Notes: generated by a model from the letters alone, not told the origin. A stretch of DNA of 64,000 nucleotides from an uncultured Duodenibacillus sp. (GCA_944390715.1 CALXQS010000004.1:62001-126000); one strand, 5' to 3'; numbered from the stretch's first letter, positions 1-7,758 are shown. Translations and numbers: made by a program.

Positions 1-866
1 TGATTGGTAGGCGAATCCATATAAAGCTCAAAGCCCGCGCGAACAAATGCCTCTTTGAGCTGCATTGCTCGGGCAACGGCGCTGCCGGCAATTTCCACGT
101 AGAGATTGTCCGTAAAAAGCCGCTCAAACTGCAAGCTGATCAATCTGCCCTTAGCCATAAGCGCGCCATGGCGCTTGATGAGCGTCAGAGCATGATCAAA
201 AAGCGCGGGATTGCTGACGACGACAGCCTCACCGAAAAGAGCTCCCGCCTTGGTGCCGCCGATGTAGAACACGTCGCACAGCCGCGCAATGTCTTTGAGC
301 GTCACGTCGGCGCCCGGCGCAGCCAGACCATAGCCCAAGCGGGCACCATCCAGGTACAAAGCAAGGTGAGCCTTGCGGCAGATCTCGCTGATGGCCTCAA
401 GCTCCGAGAGCGTATAAAGGGTGCCCATTTCCGTGGGATGCGTGATGTAGACCATGCCCGGAGCCACCATGTGCTCATAGGTGTCGTCACGGAAGAAATC
501 GTCCAGCCACTTCTGCAGATCCTCTGCATGCATCTTGCCCTGATGCGAAGGCAGCGTAAGCACCTTGTGTCCGGTTGCCTCCACTGCGCCTGCTTCGTGC
601 ACGTTGATGTGCGAAGTTTCCACGGCAAGCACGCCCTCTTGACGAGCAAGCACGCTGTCGATGACCGTCGCGTTGGTTTGCGTTCCGCCTGCTAGAAAGA
701 GCACCTTGCCGTCTTCAAGTCCGCAGGCTTTGAGAATGAGTTCTCGAGCGTGCGCAGTGTATTCATCCGCTCCATAACCCGGCGTTTGCAGCAGATTCGT
801 CTCCACGAGCCTTTCCATTACCGCGGGGTGCGCACCGCGCATGTAGTCAGTGTCAAAATGCAGCAT
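1..866 (-). CDS. ltaE: L-threonine aldolase / beta-eliminating lyase family (C-terminus cut by window edge)
   Basis: PLP-dependent lyase that probably cleaves L-threonine or L-allo-threonine to glycine and acetaldehyde in the cytoplasm. About 288 codons are visible; the reading frame is open through position 1, so the C-terminal part lies outside the window. The start ATG at 866 gives MLHFDTDYMRGAHP, the usual N-terminus of this family. The middle carries YLDGARLGYGL and, near residue 205, FYIGGTKAG, whose lysine should hold PLP. The GGTQTNATV motif near residue 60 is also typical. It is transcribed leftward, away from the insertion element. The exact substrate is inferred from the family; other beta-eliminating lyases share the fold. 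Confidence 0.85.
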   Translation of the reverse strand, partial: MLHFDTDYMRGAHPAVMERLVETNLLQTPGYGADEYTAHARELILKACGLEDGKVLFLAGGTQTNATVIDSVLARQEGVLAVETSHINVHEAGAVEATGHKVLTLPSHQGKMHAEDLQKWLDDFFRDDTYEHMVAPGMVYITHPTEMGTLYTLSELEAISEICRKAHLALYLDGARLGYGLAAPGADVTLKDIARLCDVFYIGGTKAGALFGEAVVVSNPALFDHALTLIKRHGALMAKGRLISLQFERLFTDNLYVEIAGSAVARAMQLKEAFVRAGFELYMDSPTN

Positions 867-951
867 TTTTTTCGGCCTTTTTGTTTGTCATTATCGTGCC
901 GCCCAGAAAGCAGCTTTGCCAAGCAGTGTAGACCAAATCGCTTCAGCAGAC

Positions 952-968
952 ATCAGCATCGGCGTTAG
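952..968. repeat. 17-bp target-site duplication, left copy
   Basis: The sequence ATCAGCATCGGCGTTAG directly abuts the left terminal inverted repeat (969) and recurs exactly at 3144-3160, abutting the right terminal repeat. This is the arrangement expected of a duplicated target. The long duplication agrees with what is known for IS1202-type elements. Confidence 0.85.
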
Positions 969-992
969 TGTTATGGCAACGTGATTCTGACA
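969..992 (+). repeat. Left terminal inverted repeat of the insertion element
   Basis: Begins TGTTATGGCAACGTG and ends CTGACA. It matches the reverse complement of 3120-3143 at 19 of 24 positions; mismatches are at repeat positions 6, 7, 12, 15 and 17. Confidence 0.8.
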
Positions 993-1123
993 CCCTAAGT
1001 GGCAAAGTGGCGCGCACCCAGTAGAAAGGGTAATTTTTTCTAGCAAGTTACCAGTAAGACTTCTGGCAAGCAGAGCTTTTCAAACGGAAATGAGCTGTTA
1101 AAGCTAGCTATTTCTCGAGTGCA

Positions 1124-1194
1124 GACTTATCCATAGACGACCGGCCGCTCATCCTATTTAATGGGCTGTAGGCCGGTCGGCGCGTGGATAAGTC
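1124..1194. other. 71-nt stem-loop at the edge of the passenger region
   Basis: GACTTATCCA (1124-1133) pairs with TGGATAAGTC (1185-1194), and inside it CGACCGGCC (1138-1146) pairs with GGCCGGTCG (1171-1179). Small asymmetric internal loops of 4 and 5 nt separate the two stems, and the apical loop is 24 nt. The outer arm contains TTATCCATA, one base from a DnaA box, but a single imperfect match is weak. There is no T tract on either side, so it is not an intrinsic terminator. Role unknown. Confidence 0.6.
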
Positions 1195-1521
1195 GTGTTC
1201 CGGGGGGAGTTTTATTGGGTCGGCTCCGCCCGGGCCCCTCCATCTCTGCCCCTCCACCGGCATGGGTATGGCATACTGAATCCCCTAAAGAAAAAGGCAG
1301 TCAACTTGACTGCCCCTGATCAACCACCCCAGACACAAAAATCGAGACACTCCCAGGAAGACGATGAGCTGCGGTGGGAAGAAGAGGACGTTTTCTCAGA
1401 TTCGATGTTCTACAGCTTCTGGTTCTACACCAAAGAAGTTTTGGAAGACACTCTTAATGGCTTGGGTGAGGTTCCCCAGGAATCTGCCGAGTCGATCAGC
1501 TCTCTGAAGGAACTCCTATGA
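1195..1521 (+). CDS. Small acidic passenger protein of unknown function
   Basis: Not recognised. The reading frame runs to a TGA at 1519-1521 that overlaps the ATG of the next gene (1518) in an ATGA arrangement, which suggests translational coupling. The start is uncertain: GTG at 1195 has a GGA six bases upstream but lies directly after the long stem-loop, while TTG at 1306 sits inside a hairpin. The C-terminal 60 residues are acidic (QEDDELRWEEEDVF) and end in SSLKELL; the N-terminal extension is rich in proline and arginine and may not be translated. No signal peptide or membrane segment. A competing 46-codon frame begins at about 1363 after AGGAAG, so coding potential here is only moderately sure. 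Confidence 0.4.
   Translation: MFRGEFYWVGSARAPPSLPLHRHGYGILNPLKKKAVNLTAPDQPPQTQKSRHSQEDDELRWEEEDVFSDSMFYSFWFYTKEVLEDTLNGLGEVPQESAESISSLKELL
1291..1314 (-). terminator. Intrinsic terminator reading leftward
   Basis: GGCAGTCAA (1296-1304) pairs perfectly with TTGACTGCC (1306-1314). On the minus strand the hairpin is followed by TTTTTC. It would end transcripts coming from the transposase gene before the left end of the element. Confidence 0.6.
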
Positions 1522-1880
1522 CAACTCGCGCAGCATTCCTTGTTATGGCTCTCATGCTTTCCGGATGCTCAGCATCTGGACCAGTAACCCCTTATTTGTA
1601 CGACAACGGGCCGGACTATCTTTCAGAAGGTCTGATGCGAGTTCAAGACTCAAGCGGCAAGATTGGCTATGCAGATGAAAAAGGGAAAATCGTAATCCCA
1701 CCACAGTTTGCTTTCGGCTATCCCTTCAAAAACGGTCAAGCCAAAGTCACGATGCAGGGACATGAAGAAGCTGTTGCCGGATCTGATGGAGAAATCCATG
1801 TCTGGCAAAGTGAAAAATGGTTCTGCATTGATCGCTTTGGTCAATGTGTGGATTGTATCGACAACCCGCTGAATCCCTAG
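1518..1880 (+). CDS. WG-repeat lipoprotein (passenger gene of the insertion element)
   Basis: A 120-residue lipoprotein precursor. The N-terminus MTTRAAFLVMALMLSGCSAS is a short lipoprotein signal with lipobox LSGC, so the mature protein should be lipidated at Cys17 and anchored in the envelope. Residues 35-75 read like a WG (KWG) repeat: a GLMRV start, then GKIGYADEKGKIVIPPQF and YPFKNGQAKV. The C-terminal part has four cysteines (WFCIDRFGQCVDCID). The start is preceded by AAGGA within the end of the upstream ORF, with which it overlaps by 4 bases. WG repeats occur in envelope and effector proteins of unclear biochemical role. Codon use is AT-richer than neighbouring genes, consistent with transfer inside the element. 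Confidence 0.7.
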   Translation: MTTRAAFLVMALMLSGCSASGPVTPYLYDNGPDYLSEGLMRVQDSSGKIGYADEKGKIVIPPQFAFGYPFKNGQAKVTMQGHEEAVAGSDGEIHVWQSEKWFCIDRFGQCVDCIDNPLNP

Positions 1881-1940
1881 TCTGTGCATTCATCGCGTCG
1901 CTGATCCGGGAACTCGGATGTCTGTCCTGGGTGTCACAAG

Positions 1941-2789
1941 TTATGCGAAGAACATTTGATGCTTTACGGTCTTGCTCGACCAGAACGACAGAGGCCATCG
2001 ACATTGAAGTGTTCGAAACATGCGCTCTACGCGTCCCTTGGCATTTGGCGACTGAGCCAGAATCAGGTCAATGCCCAACGCATTGCAGGCGCGGCTGAAT
2101 TGAGTTCTTGACTCTCGCCTGGAGAACTTATCTCGATTTGACGTGAAGACGCTGTGCCGATCGCTGTATAAAGCGACAGGAATGCCGTATTTGCGCATGT
2201 GCTCGAGCAAGACGATCATGTACCCCTCGCTTGTTTCCGTAGGAAAAAAGCGGGCAGCTGTAATGCGGCTCGTGGCATCATCAATAAAGCCGATCAGGCA
2301 GGCTGGCGGATTGTCGAGGCCGAACCAATAATGGGGACAGCCATCAATTTGAATCAACTCGCCGAAAGCGCCTCTGCGGCGACGAAGGGGATGTTCCCGA
2401 GCAGTTTTCTGCTTTTCTTGGTCATTGGGGAACGCTTGCTTGATCAGCTTTCTTGCCGTCTCCTTAGAGATGCGGATATCCTCGTTGGCAGCCAGTTGCT
2501 CGGAGAGCAACTGAGCACCATGATCCCAATATTTTTCGCGGATCAGTTCGACAATGTGATTCCTGAGCTCTTCAGATATCCGAAAACTGCAAGCATGGCC
2601 CGTATTGCCGTGAATCAACGCAGCCTCTCCGCCTTCGCGCCAGGCTTTGACGCGTCGTTGGAAGGTGCGTTTCTTCAGGCCGCTGCGAGCGACAGCTTCA
2701 GTTAACGACAAAAGACCGTGATCGTACAGCTTGCACAGTTCCGAGACGATTGCGATCGTCATGGATGCGGTTTTAATAGATCTGTTCAT
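1941..2789 (-). CDS. IS1202/ISNCY-family transposase, C-terminally truncated
   Basis: DDE transposase remnant of 282 residues; relatives are usually well over 400. The start at 2789 is chosen because AAGGAG lies seven bases upstream. An N-terminal helix-turn-helix region (LTEAVARSGLKKRTFQRRV) is followed by the catalytic core: QIDGCPHYWFG (first Asp), GFIDDATSRI, YSDRHSVF (second Asp) and GRVER (Glu). After GRVERMFRTLQ the homology stops and about 20 unrelated residues lead to the stop. The other two frames downstream do not restore the missing domain, so this is replacement or deletion rather than a simple frameshift. It is read toward the passenger genes, which lie on the opposite strand. 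Confidence 0.8.
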   Translation of the reverse strand: MNRSIKTASMTIAIVSELCKLYDHGLLSLTEAVARSGLKKRTFQRRVKAWREGGEAALIHGNTGHACSFRISEELRNHIVELIREKYWDHGAQLLSEQLAANEDIRISKETARKLIKQAFPNDQEKQKTAREHPLRRRRGAFGELIQIDGCPHYWFGLDNPPACLIGFIDDATSRITAARFFPTETSEGYMIVLLEHMRKYGIPVALYSDRHSVFTSNRDKFSRRESRTQFSRACNALGIDLILAQSPNAKGRVERMFRTLQCRWPLSFWSSKTVKHQMFFA

Positions 2790-3119
2790 GATTTCTCCTT
2801 GTGACGGAGCCGACCACGAGGAACAGATTGCCCGAGCAAACCGCAATTAGCCAGTTTTCACCTAATGTTGATGCCTGATGCCGAGAATTCGCTACTGACC
2901 TGGGACTATGAACCTAGCTCAAGACGTTCAAACTACTCGTTCGATGTCTATGGCATTATCTGCTGAGGCTTAAAGTTTTGTCGATGCGAACCGTCAAGTA
3001 CCCGAGCGGCGCCATTGTGGGTGGGGAGTGTCATATTGGGCAGGCGACTGATGCCAATAAGTTTGCCGCCGAGTGACAGAATACGTTGCCGTGCGATGTC
3101 AAAAAGGCAGGCAGACAGA
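2790..3119. other. Non-coding right part of the insertion element
   Basis: Between the transposase start and the right terminal repeat there are about 330 bases with no convincing ORF on either strand. It should contain the transposase promoter and leader, but no clear promoter was identified. Confidence 0.5.
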
Positions 3120-3143
3120 TGTCAGATTAACTTTGCTCTAACA
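3120..3143 (-). repeat. Right terminal inverted repeat of the insertion element
   Basis: Read on the minus strand it begins TGTTAGAGCAAAG and ends CTGACA, pairing with 969-992 at 19 of 24 positions. Confidence 0.8.
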
Positions 3144-3160
3144 ATCAGCATCGGCGTTAG
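3144..3160. repeat. 17-bp target-site duplication, right copy
   Basis: Exact copy of 952-968 directly outside the right terminal repeat. The match seems to extend to 20 bp only because both sides happen to continue with TGT. Confidence 0.85.
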
Positions 3161-3297
3161 TGTGTGCGGCTGATTCGGCAAATCAAAAAATTTGTCGTGA
3201 CAAGAATCGGCAAGGAAAAAAGACTAAGCTACGTTTTTTTCTAATACCGCATGCGGCGGCTGCAATCCTTTTTTTTGCGATTAAGAGTCTCTTCCTT

Positions 3298-4173
3298 ATG
3301 AATCTTTCAGCCTCCTCACGTCTTGGCCTTGTCGTTGAAGGCGGCGGCGTACGTGCGATTTACGCTGCCGGCGTCCTTGATGTGCTCCATGACCTGCAGC
3401 TGCCCATTGAAGGCGTCATCGGCGTATCTGCTGGAGCCATTCACGGCTGCTCGTTTGTTTCCGGTCAAAAAGGCCGAAGCTACCGCATTTACAAACGCTT
3501 TTGCAAAGACCCTAGGTTTTTCAGTCTGCGCACGCTTCTGAGAACCGGCAGCATTGTCGACAATGATTTTTGCTATCGCGTGATACCTGCCGAACTTGAG
3601 CCTTTTGATGAGGAGGCCTTTGAAAACTCAGGCATCGGATTCTGGACTGTGAGCACCAATCTTGAAACCGGCAGAGCTGAATACCTGCGCATGCGCAACT
3701 GCATCCAAGAGATGCCTGCGCTCATTGCCTCGGCTTCTTTGCCTTATGTTTCCCGGCCGATTGAATATCAGGGCAAAAAATTGCTCGACGGCGGCTGCTC
3801 GGACCGCGTACCGATAAAAGCTTTTGAAGACATGGGCTTTGCGCGAAACATCGTCGTGCTCACCCATCCCGAAGAGCATCATGTCAAAGACCGGGATGCC
3901 GCTTTGGCACGCATTTTCTACAGACGCTACCCAAACTTCTGCCGAACTTTTGAAAACAGTCCAGCTCAGTATGAACGCACGCAGGCCTACATCAAGCAGC
4001 AGGCTCAGGCGCAAAAAGCCTTTGTCATACGACCTGCCGAACCGATTCCCGTCGGAAGACTCTCACATAATCCGCAAGACATTGAACTTGCCTACAACAT
4101 GGGTCGACGCGACGCTCATGCTCTTGAGAGCGCGCTTGTGAACTGGCTGGAACACTCAGCGCTGCGCCCCTGA
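3298..4173 (+). CDS. Patatin-like phospholipase (YjjU/RssA-type)
   Basis: Predicted serine lipid acyl hydrolase of 291 residues. The patatin fold is marked by the oxyanion-hole motif EGGGVRAIYAAGVL near residue 15, the nucleophile elbow GVSAGA (Ser of GXSXG) near residue 40, and DGG (catalytic Asp) in KLLDGGCSDRVP near residue 165. The start at 3298 gives MNLSASSRLGLVVEGGG, as in YjjU relatives; the longer upstream frame would add a lysine-rich and hydrophobic stretch that does not belong to the family. The insertion element lies about 155 bp upstream and may have separated this gene from its original promoter. The substrate is unknown; glycerophospholipids are the usual inference. Confidence 0.85.
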   Translation: MNLSASSRLGLVVEGGGVRAIYAAGVLDVLHDLQLPIEGVIGVSAGAIHGCSFVSGQKGRSYRIYKRFCKDPRFFSLRTLLRTGSIVDNDFCYRVIPAELEPFDEEAFENSGIGFWTVSTNLETGRAEYLRMRNCIQEMPALIASASLPYVSRPIEYQGKKLLDGGCSDRVPIKAFEDMGFARNIVVLTHPEEHHVKDRDAALARIFYRRYPNFCRTFENSPAQYERTQAYIKQQAQAQKAFVIRPAEPIPVGRLSHNPQDIELAYNMGRRDAHALESALVNWLEHSALRP

Positions 4174-4417
4174 ACAAACCTCCCGTGCCCGAGAAAATTC
4201 CGGTTTTTCCCGCGGCGGTTCTGCTGACTGCTGTCCGCGCACTTGCCAAATGCGGCAAAGTTTAGGAAAATTAAAGGTTCCGTTTTTTGTCACTAGAAAA
4301 ACAACATCCGGAAATTAAAAAATCAAACCAACACCACGAATCACCGACGCGCTCTAAGTCAGTTTGCGTCTTTTTGCGCCGGCGGTTCATCAACAAGCAT
4401 TACCAAGGGAGGATTTC

Positions 4418-5674
4418 GTGGCGATTGAAAATGCAGCCAACGGCATGCTGACAGTCAATGTCGATATGGTGCAGGCGCTTGCTCTGGCTGTTTTAGCCTA
4501 CTACGGCGGCGTCTGGCTCAAAAAGAAAATCAATTTTCTTGAACGCTTTTCCGTGCCGAGCCCGGTTGTGGGCGGCATGCCGGTTGCGCTCGTTTTATCC
4601 ATTCTCGAAGCCAGCGGCATTCTGCAGGTTCACTTTGATTCCAAGCTGCAGTCAATGCTGATGCTCGCCTTCTTTACAACCATCGGCATGATGGCGAGCT
4701 TAAAGCTCATTGCGCAGGGCGGAAAGCTGCTGATCTGCTTTCTGCTGGCCGTCACGGTTCTTTGCTTCGCGCAAAACGGCATCGGCATCATCGTGACGGA
4801 AACGATGGGCTATGACTTTCATTACGGCATCCTTGCCGGTTCCGTTTCAATGATGGGCGGTTTGGGCACGTCTGCGGCCTTTGGTCCTTACTTTGAAGAT
4901 CTCTACGGAACAACAGGCGGCACGGTCGTTGCCGTTACTTCTGCAACTTTCGGCATGGTCGCCGCTCTTACCATCGGCGGCCCGTTCGGCGAATGGCTTA
5001 TTCGCCGCTACAAAGTCAAGACGCCGCTCACTGATCCCGACATGGCCAAGGAGCTCAATGTTCCTGAAGAAGTCAAGACCGACGTGATTGACGAGCACTC
5101 GGCCGAGCACCCGAGCTTTACCGAGCAGCTCTTTAAGGCCGGAGGCATGATTGCCGTGTGCATGGCTCTTGGAACGTTCTTGAGCAGCTATCTCGGTCAA
5201 TTCATTACGCTGCCGGGCTACATCGGCTCCATGATCATCGCAGCCATTGTTCGCAACATTGCAGACTTCACCGGCAAGCTCAAGATCGACAAAACCGGTC
5301 TGAACGCCGTGGCCGACATCAGTCTCGTGCTCTTTGTCACAATGGCCATCAATTCACTCAAGCTCCATGAGCTTGTGCACCTTGCGCTGCCTTTGATCGT
5401 CATCTTGGTGTGCCAAACAATTTTGATGATGATCTACGCATACTTTGTGCTCTTTGCTCTTTTCGGCCGCAGCTACACAGCCGTGATGCTCACGGTGGGC
5501 GGCATCGGCTTTTCCATGGGTGCAACGGCCAACGGTCTTGCCAACATGCAGGCCATCAGCGAAAAGTATGGTGCAAATCCTCAGTCGTGGCTGATTGTCA
5601 GCATTGTCGGCGCCTTCCTGATCGACTTGATCAATGCGCTGATCATCACCTGGATGGGTGCAATGAGCTTCTAG
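4418..5674 (+). CDS. gltS: Sodium/glutamate symporter GltS
   Basis: Inner-membrane Na+-coupled glutamate uptake carrier, 418 residues (E. coli GltS is about 400). The GTG at 4418 is taken as the start because AGGGAGG lies six bases upstream. The protein is hydrophobic with about ten membrane segments in two inverted halves, each with a glycine-rich motif of the ESS family: SVSMMGGLGTSAAFGP near residue 145 and TVGGIGFSMGATANG near residue 370. A hydrophilic central loop (residues 205-235) separates the halves. It stands alone, followed by its own terminator. A second, ATP-driven glutamate system is encoded at 51.4-54.7 kb. Confidence 0.93.
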   Translation: MAIENAANGMLTVNVDMVQALALAVLAYYGGVWLKKKINFLERFSVPSPVVGGMPVALVLSILEASGILQVHFDSKLQSMLMLAFFTTIGMMASLKLIAQGGKLLICFLLAVTVLCFAQNGIGIIVTETMGYDFHYGILAGSVSMMGGLGTSAAFGPYFEDLYGTTGGTVVAVTSATFGMVAALTIGGPFGEWLIRRYKVKTPLTDPDMAKELNVPEEVKTDVIDEHSAEHPSFTEQLFKAGGMIAVCMALGTFLSSYLGQFITLPGYIGSMIIAAIVRNIADFTGKLKIDKTGLNAVADISLVLFVTMAINSLKLHELVHLALPLIVILVCQTILMMIYAYFVLFALFGRSYTAVMLTVGGIGFSMGATANGLANMQAISEKYGANPQSWLIVSIVGAFLIDLINALIITWMGAMSF

Positions 5675-5707
5675 AGCCCGTCAGCCCCATCTGCTTGACA
5701 GCATGCG

Positions 5708-5750
5708 CCTGCAAAGAGTTCTTCTCGCTCTTTGCAGGCTTTTCTTTTTC
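5708..5750 (+). terminator. Intrinsic terminator of gltS
   Basis: CCTGCAAAGAG (5708-5718) pairs with CTCTTTGCAGG (5728-5738), followed by a T-rich run ending at 5750. Confidence 0.9.
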
Positions 5751-5919
5751 TATCGACGGAGATGCTGTTGTCCTGTTCTCGAGCGCGGCGGCTTGAGCTC
5801 TTTTACACAAAGCCCAAAAAGAGATGAAGCAAGCCAAGGCGCTAGACAAAAATCGCAGACGAAAAAAAAGAGCCGGACTTCACGTCTCGACCCTTCTTTT
5901 CTGTGAACATCGGCACGAT

Positions 5920-5997
5920 TGGCAGGGGTAGTAGGATTCGAACCTACGAATGGCGGATTCAGAATCCGCTGCCTTAACCGGACTTGGCGATACCCCA
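5920..5997 (-). tRNA. tRNA-Gln (anticodon CUG), copy 1
   Basis: The minus strand folds as a full cloverleaf with encoded CCA. The anticodon stem GCGGA/TCCGC encloses TTCTGAA (anticodon CUG) and the T arm is GTAGG-TTCGAAT-CCTAC. The first acceptor pair is U-U, which weakens the stem end as GlnRS favours. It lies five bases after tRNA-Leu copy 1. Confidence 0.93.
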
Positions 5998-6002
5998 GTG
6001 CC

Positions 6003-6087
6003 TGGTGCGGTCGGAGAGACTCGAACTCTCATGACTCTCGCCACAGCCACCTCAAGGCTGCGCGTCTACCAATTTCGCCACGACCGC
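6003..6087 (-). tRNA. tRNA-Leu (anticodon GAG), copy 1
   Basis: The acceptor GCGGTCG pairs with CGACCGC, CCA is encoded, and there is a long class II variable arm. The anticodon loop TTGAGGT in the CAGCC/GGCTG stem gives GAG. It precedes tRNA-Gln on the same strand. Confidence 0.93.
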
Positions 6088-6192
6088 ATGTTCAGATTTT
6101 TTACGCTCGGCTTTCGCTTCGCGGACCGCCATTTTATATGAAACAGCGGAAAAAGCAAGAAAATTTGCATTAAGCACCAAACTCGAAGGTTT

Positions 6193-6270
6193 TGGCAGGG
6201 GTAGTAGGATTCGAACCTACGAATGGCGGATTCAGAATCCGCTGCCTTAACCGGACTTGGCGATACCCCA
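6193..6270 (-). tRNA. tRNA-Gln (anticodon CUG), copy 2
   Basis: Identical to 5920-5997. It belongs to a duplicated Leu-Gln unit with a 273-bp offset. Confidence 0.93.
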
Positions 6271-6275
6271 GTGCC

Positions 6276-6360
6276 TGGTGCGGTCGGAGAGACTCGAACT
6301 CTCATGACTCTCGCCACAGCCACCTCAAGGCTGCGCGTCTACCAATTTCGCCACGACCGC
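6276..6360 (-). tRNA. tRNA-Leu (anticodon GAG), copy 2
   Basis: Identical to 6003-6087. It is the first tRNA downstream of secG, a neighbourhood also seen in other Proteobacteria. Confidence 0.93.
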
Positions 6361-6376
6361 TTGCAGATTTTCTTAT

Positions 6377-6408
6377 ATCTTCGCTGTTCGTTTCCGATCA
6401 GCGAAGAT
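6377..6408 (-). other. Stem-loop between secG and the tRNA cluster
   Basis: ATCTTCGCTG (6377-6386) pairs with CAGCGAAGAT (6399-6408). There is no T tract on the minus strand, so it looks more like a processing or stability structure than a terminator. Confidence 0.45.
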
Positions 6409-6415
6409 GGTTATT

Positions 6416-6781
6416 TTAGCGCGGAATCTGGTTGGATTGCAAGTCGTTTGCACCACCTTGTGCAGAATTTTCTGCGCCAGCCGTCTGTTCAGTCGTCACG
6501 GACCCCAGCACGCCGCCGGCCTTTTTCTGCGCACTCTTCTGAAACACGCCCGAGCCCAGAGTAATGGCGATCGTGGCGCAGAAGAACACCGTTGCCGCAA
6601 TAGCCGTCGAGCGCGACAAGAAGTTGGCCGAACCCGTCGCGCCAAAAAGCGAACCAGAAGCACCGGCACCAAAGGCTGCACCAAGATCAGCACCTTTGCC
6701 GTGCTGCAGCAGGACCAAAATAATGACTGCAACCGCAGCAATAATCTGCACCACGATTGCAACACTCATCAACATCTGCAT
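6416..6781 (-). CDS. secG: Preprotein translocase subunit SecG
   Basis: Small inner-membrane subunit of the SecYEG export channel, 121 residues. The first 25 residues form a membrane helix, followed by the family core [16 protein letters not shown] and [18 protein letters not shown], then a second helix ([18 protein letters not shown]). The C-terminal tail is rich in Ala, Gln and Asn and variable, as usual in Betaproteobacteria. It lies directly downstream of tpiA and upstream of tRNA-Leu. Confidence 0.95.
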   Translation of the reverse strand: MQMLMSVAIVVQIIAAVAVIILVLLQHGKGADLGAAFGAGASGSLFGATGSANFLSRSTAIAATVFFCATIAITLGSGVFQKSAQKKAGGVLGSVTTEQTAGAENSAQGGANDLQSNQIPR

Positions 6782-6834
6782 TTGAGCTTTCTCTAATAGT
6801 TATGTGTCAAGTGTTGAAAAAAGACTTGCGCGCA

Positions 6835-7578
6835 TCAAGCCGCGCAAATTGCATGAAAATCTTCGCTCTTGAGCGCTGCGCCGCCGATCAGTCCGCCGTC
6901 AATGTCAGGCTCGGCAAAAAGCTCGGCTGCATTTGAGGGCTTGACGCTGCCGCCGTAGAGAATGCGAAGCTGCTGAGCAACCTGCATATCAAAACGAGCA
7001 ACCGCATCTCGAAGCGCTGCATGCACGTGCTGCGCAATTTCGGGCGTAGCGCTCTTGCCCGTGCCGATTGCCCAAACAGGCTCATAGGCAACGGCGCAGG
7101 AAGCAAGCGCCTTTGCTCCGACTGCGGAGATGACGGCGCCGAGCTGCTCTTCAACAACGCGAAGCGTCTGACTCGATTCGCGCTCCTGAAGCGTCTCGCC
7201 CACGCAAACAATGGGCTTGAGTCCGGCAGCAAGCGCAGCCTTTACCTTGGAAGCCACCACGGCATTGGTTTCGCCAAAGAGCGTACGGCGCTCCGAATGG
7301 CCGACAATGACCCACTCGACGCCTGCATCAGCAAGCATCTGTGCAGAAACTTCACCGGTATAGGCGCCCGCCGCATGCTGACTCACATTCTGCGCGCCCA
7401 GTCCAAGCCCAGCCTGAGCCAAGAGCGGCTTCATCTGCGCCAGGTATACAAACGGAGCACAGACAGCCGCCTCGCACGCAGGGCGTTCAAGACGCATCCA
7501 GCCCTCTGCCCAGGCCGCATTGGCCTCAAGAGAACCGTTCATTTTCCAATTGGCTACGACCAGCCTCTGGCGCGTCAT
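6835..7578 (-). CDS. tpiA: Triosephosphate isomerase
   Basis: Cytoplasmic glycolytic and gluconeogenic enzyme that interconverts dihydroxyacetone phosphate and glyceraldehyde 3-phosphate; 247 residues, the usual length. The catalytic residues are present: Lys in VVANWKMNG near residue 12, His in VIVGHSERR near residue 95, Glu in AYEPVWAIGTG near residue 165, and the phosphate-binding loop LYGGSVKPSN near residue 210. The start ATG at 7578 (MTRQRLVVANWKMNG) has TTTGGAG upstream; a TTG five codons earlier is possible but unlikely. It is probably co-transcribed with secG, 53 bp downstream. Confidence 0.96.
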   Translation of the reverse strand: MTRQRLVVANWKMNGSLEANAAWAEGWMRLERPACEAAVCAPFVYLAQMKPLLAQAGLGLGAQNVSQHAAGAYTGEVSAQMLADAGVEWVIVGHSERRTLFGETNAVVASKVKAALAAGLKPIVCVGETLQERESSQTLRVVEEQLGAVISAVGAKALASCAVAYEPVWAIGTGKSATPEIAQHVHAALRDAVARFDMQVAQQLRILYGGSVKPSNAAELFAEPDIDGGLIGGAALKSEDFHAICAA

Positions 7579-7758
7579 AGTATTCAACTCCAAAGTAATG
7601 CGAGTCTGTTAATTTTAATGAAATCAACGCTTTCTGCCACTTACGATCTGTTTTTTCATCGTGCCGGCACGCCGCCGATGACGGACTAAGCGTGCCTGCT
7701 GATGAAATACAAACCGTGCCGAAAGAAAAATTCCCTTCCCTTCGGCAGCGTCTGCTCA

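Larger units (their letters stand above)
969..3143 (-). mobile_element. IS1202/ISNCY-type insertion element with truncated transposase and two passenger ORFs (2175 bp)
   Basis: Both ends start with TGTTA and end with CTGACA in a 24-bp inverted repeat (969-992 and 3120-3143; 19 of 24 positions match). They are flanked by a perfect 17-bp direct repeat. Inside, the right half encodes a DDE transposase of the IS1202/ISNCY type that stops early. The left half carries a strong stem-loop and two plus-strand ORFs, the second a lipoprotein, which are more AT-rich than the surrounding genes. The element sits in the intergenic region between the threonine aldolase gene and the patatin-like gene. It may be unable to move by itself because the transposase lacks its C-terminal part. 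Confidence 0.8.

Noticed and set aside
952..971. A 20-bp rather than 17-bp target duplication
   Set aside because: The last three bases (TGT) of the left copy are the first bases of the terminal inverted repeat; the match on the right is by chance.
1124..1194. Integron attC site
   Set aside because: The stems do not show the conserved R' and R'' core (GTTRRRY and RYYYAAC), and no integrase gene is seen.
1747..2004. Possible frameshifted continuation of the transposase
   Set aside because: None of the three minus-strand frames after 2000 resembles the missing C-terminal domain, so a simple frameshift does not explain the truncation.
3160..3297. Longer N-terminus of the patatin-like protein
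   Set aside because: The 46 extra residues are lysine-rich and then hydrophobic, unlike the family, and would begin at the insertion boundary.
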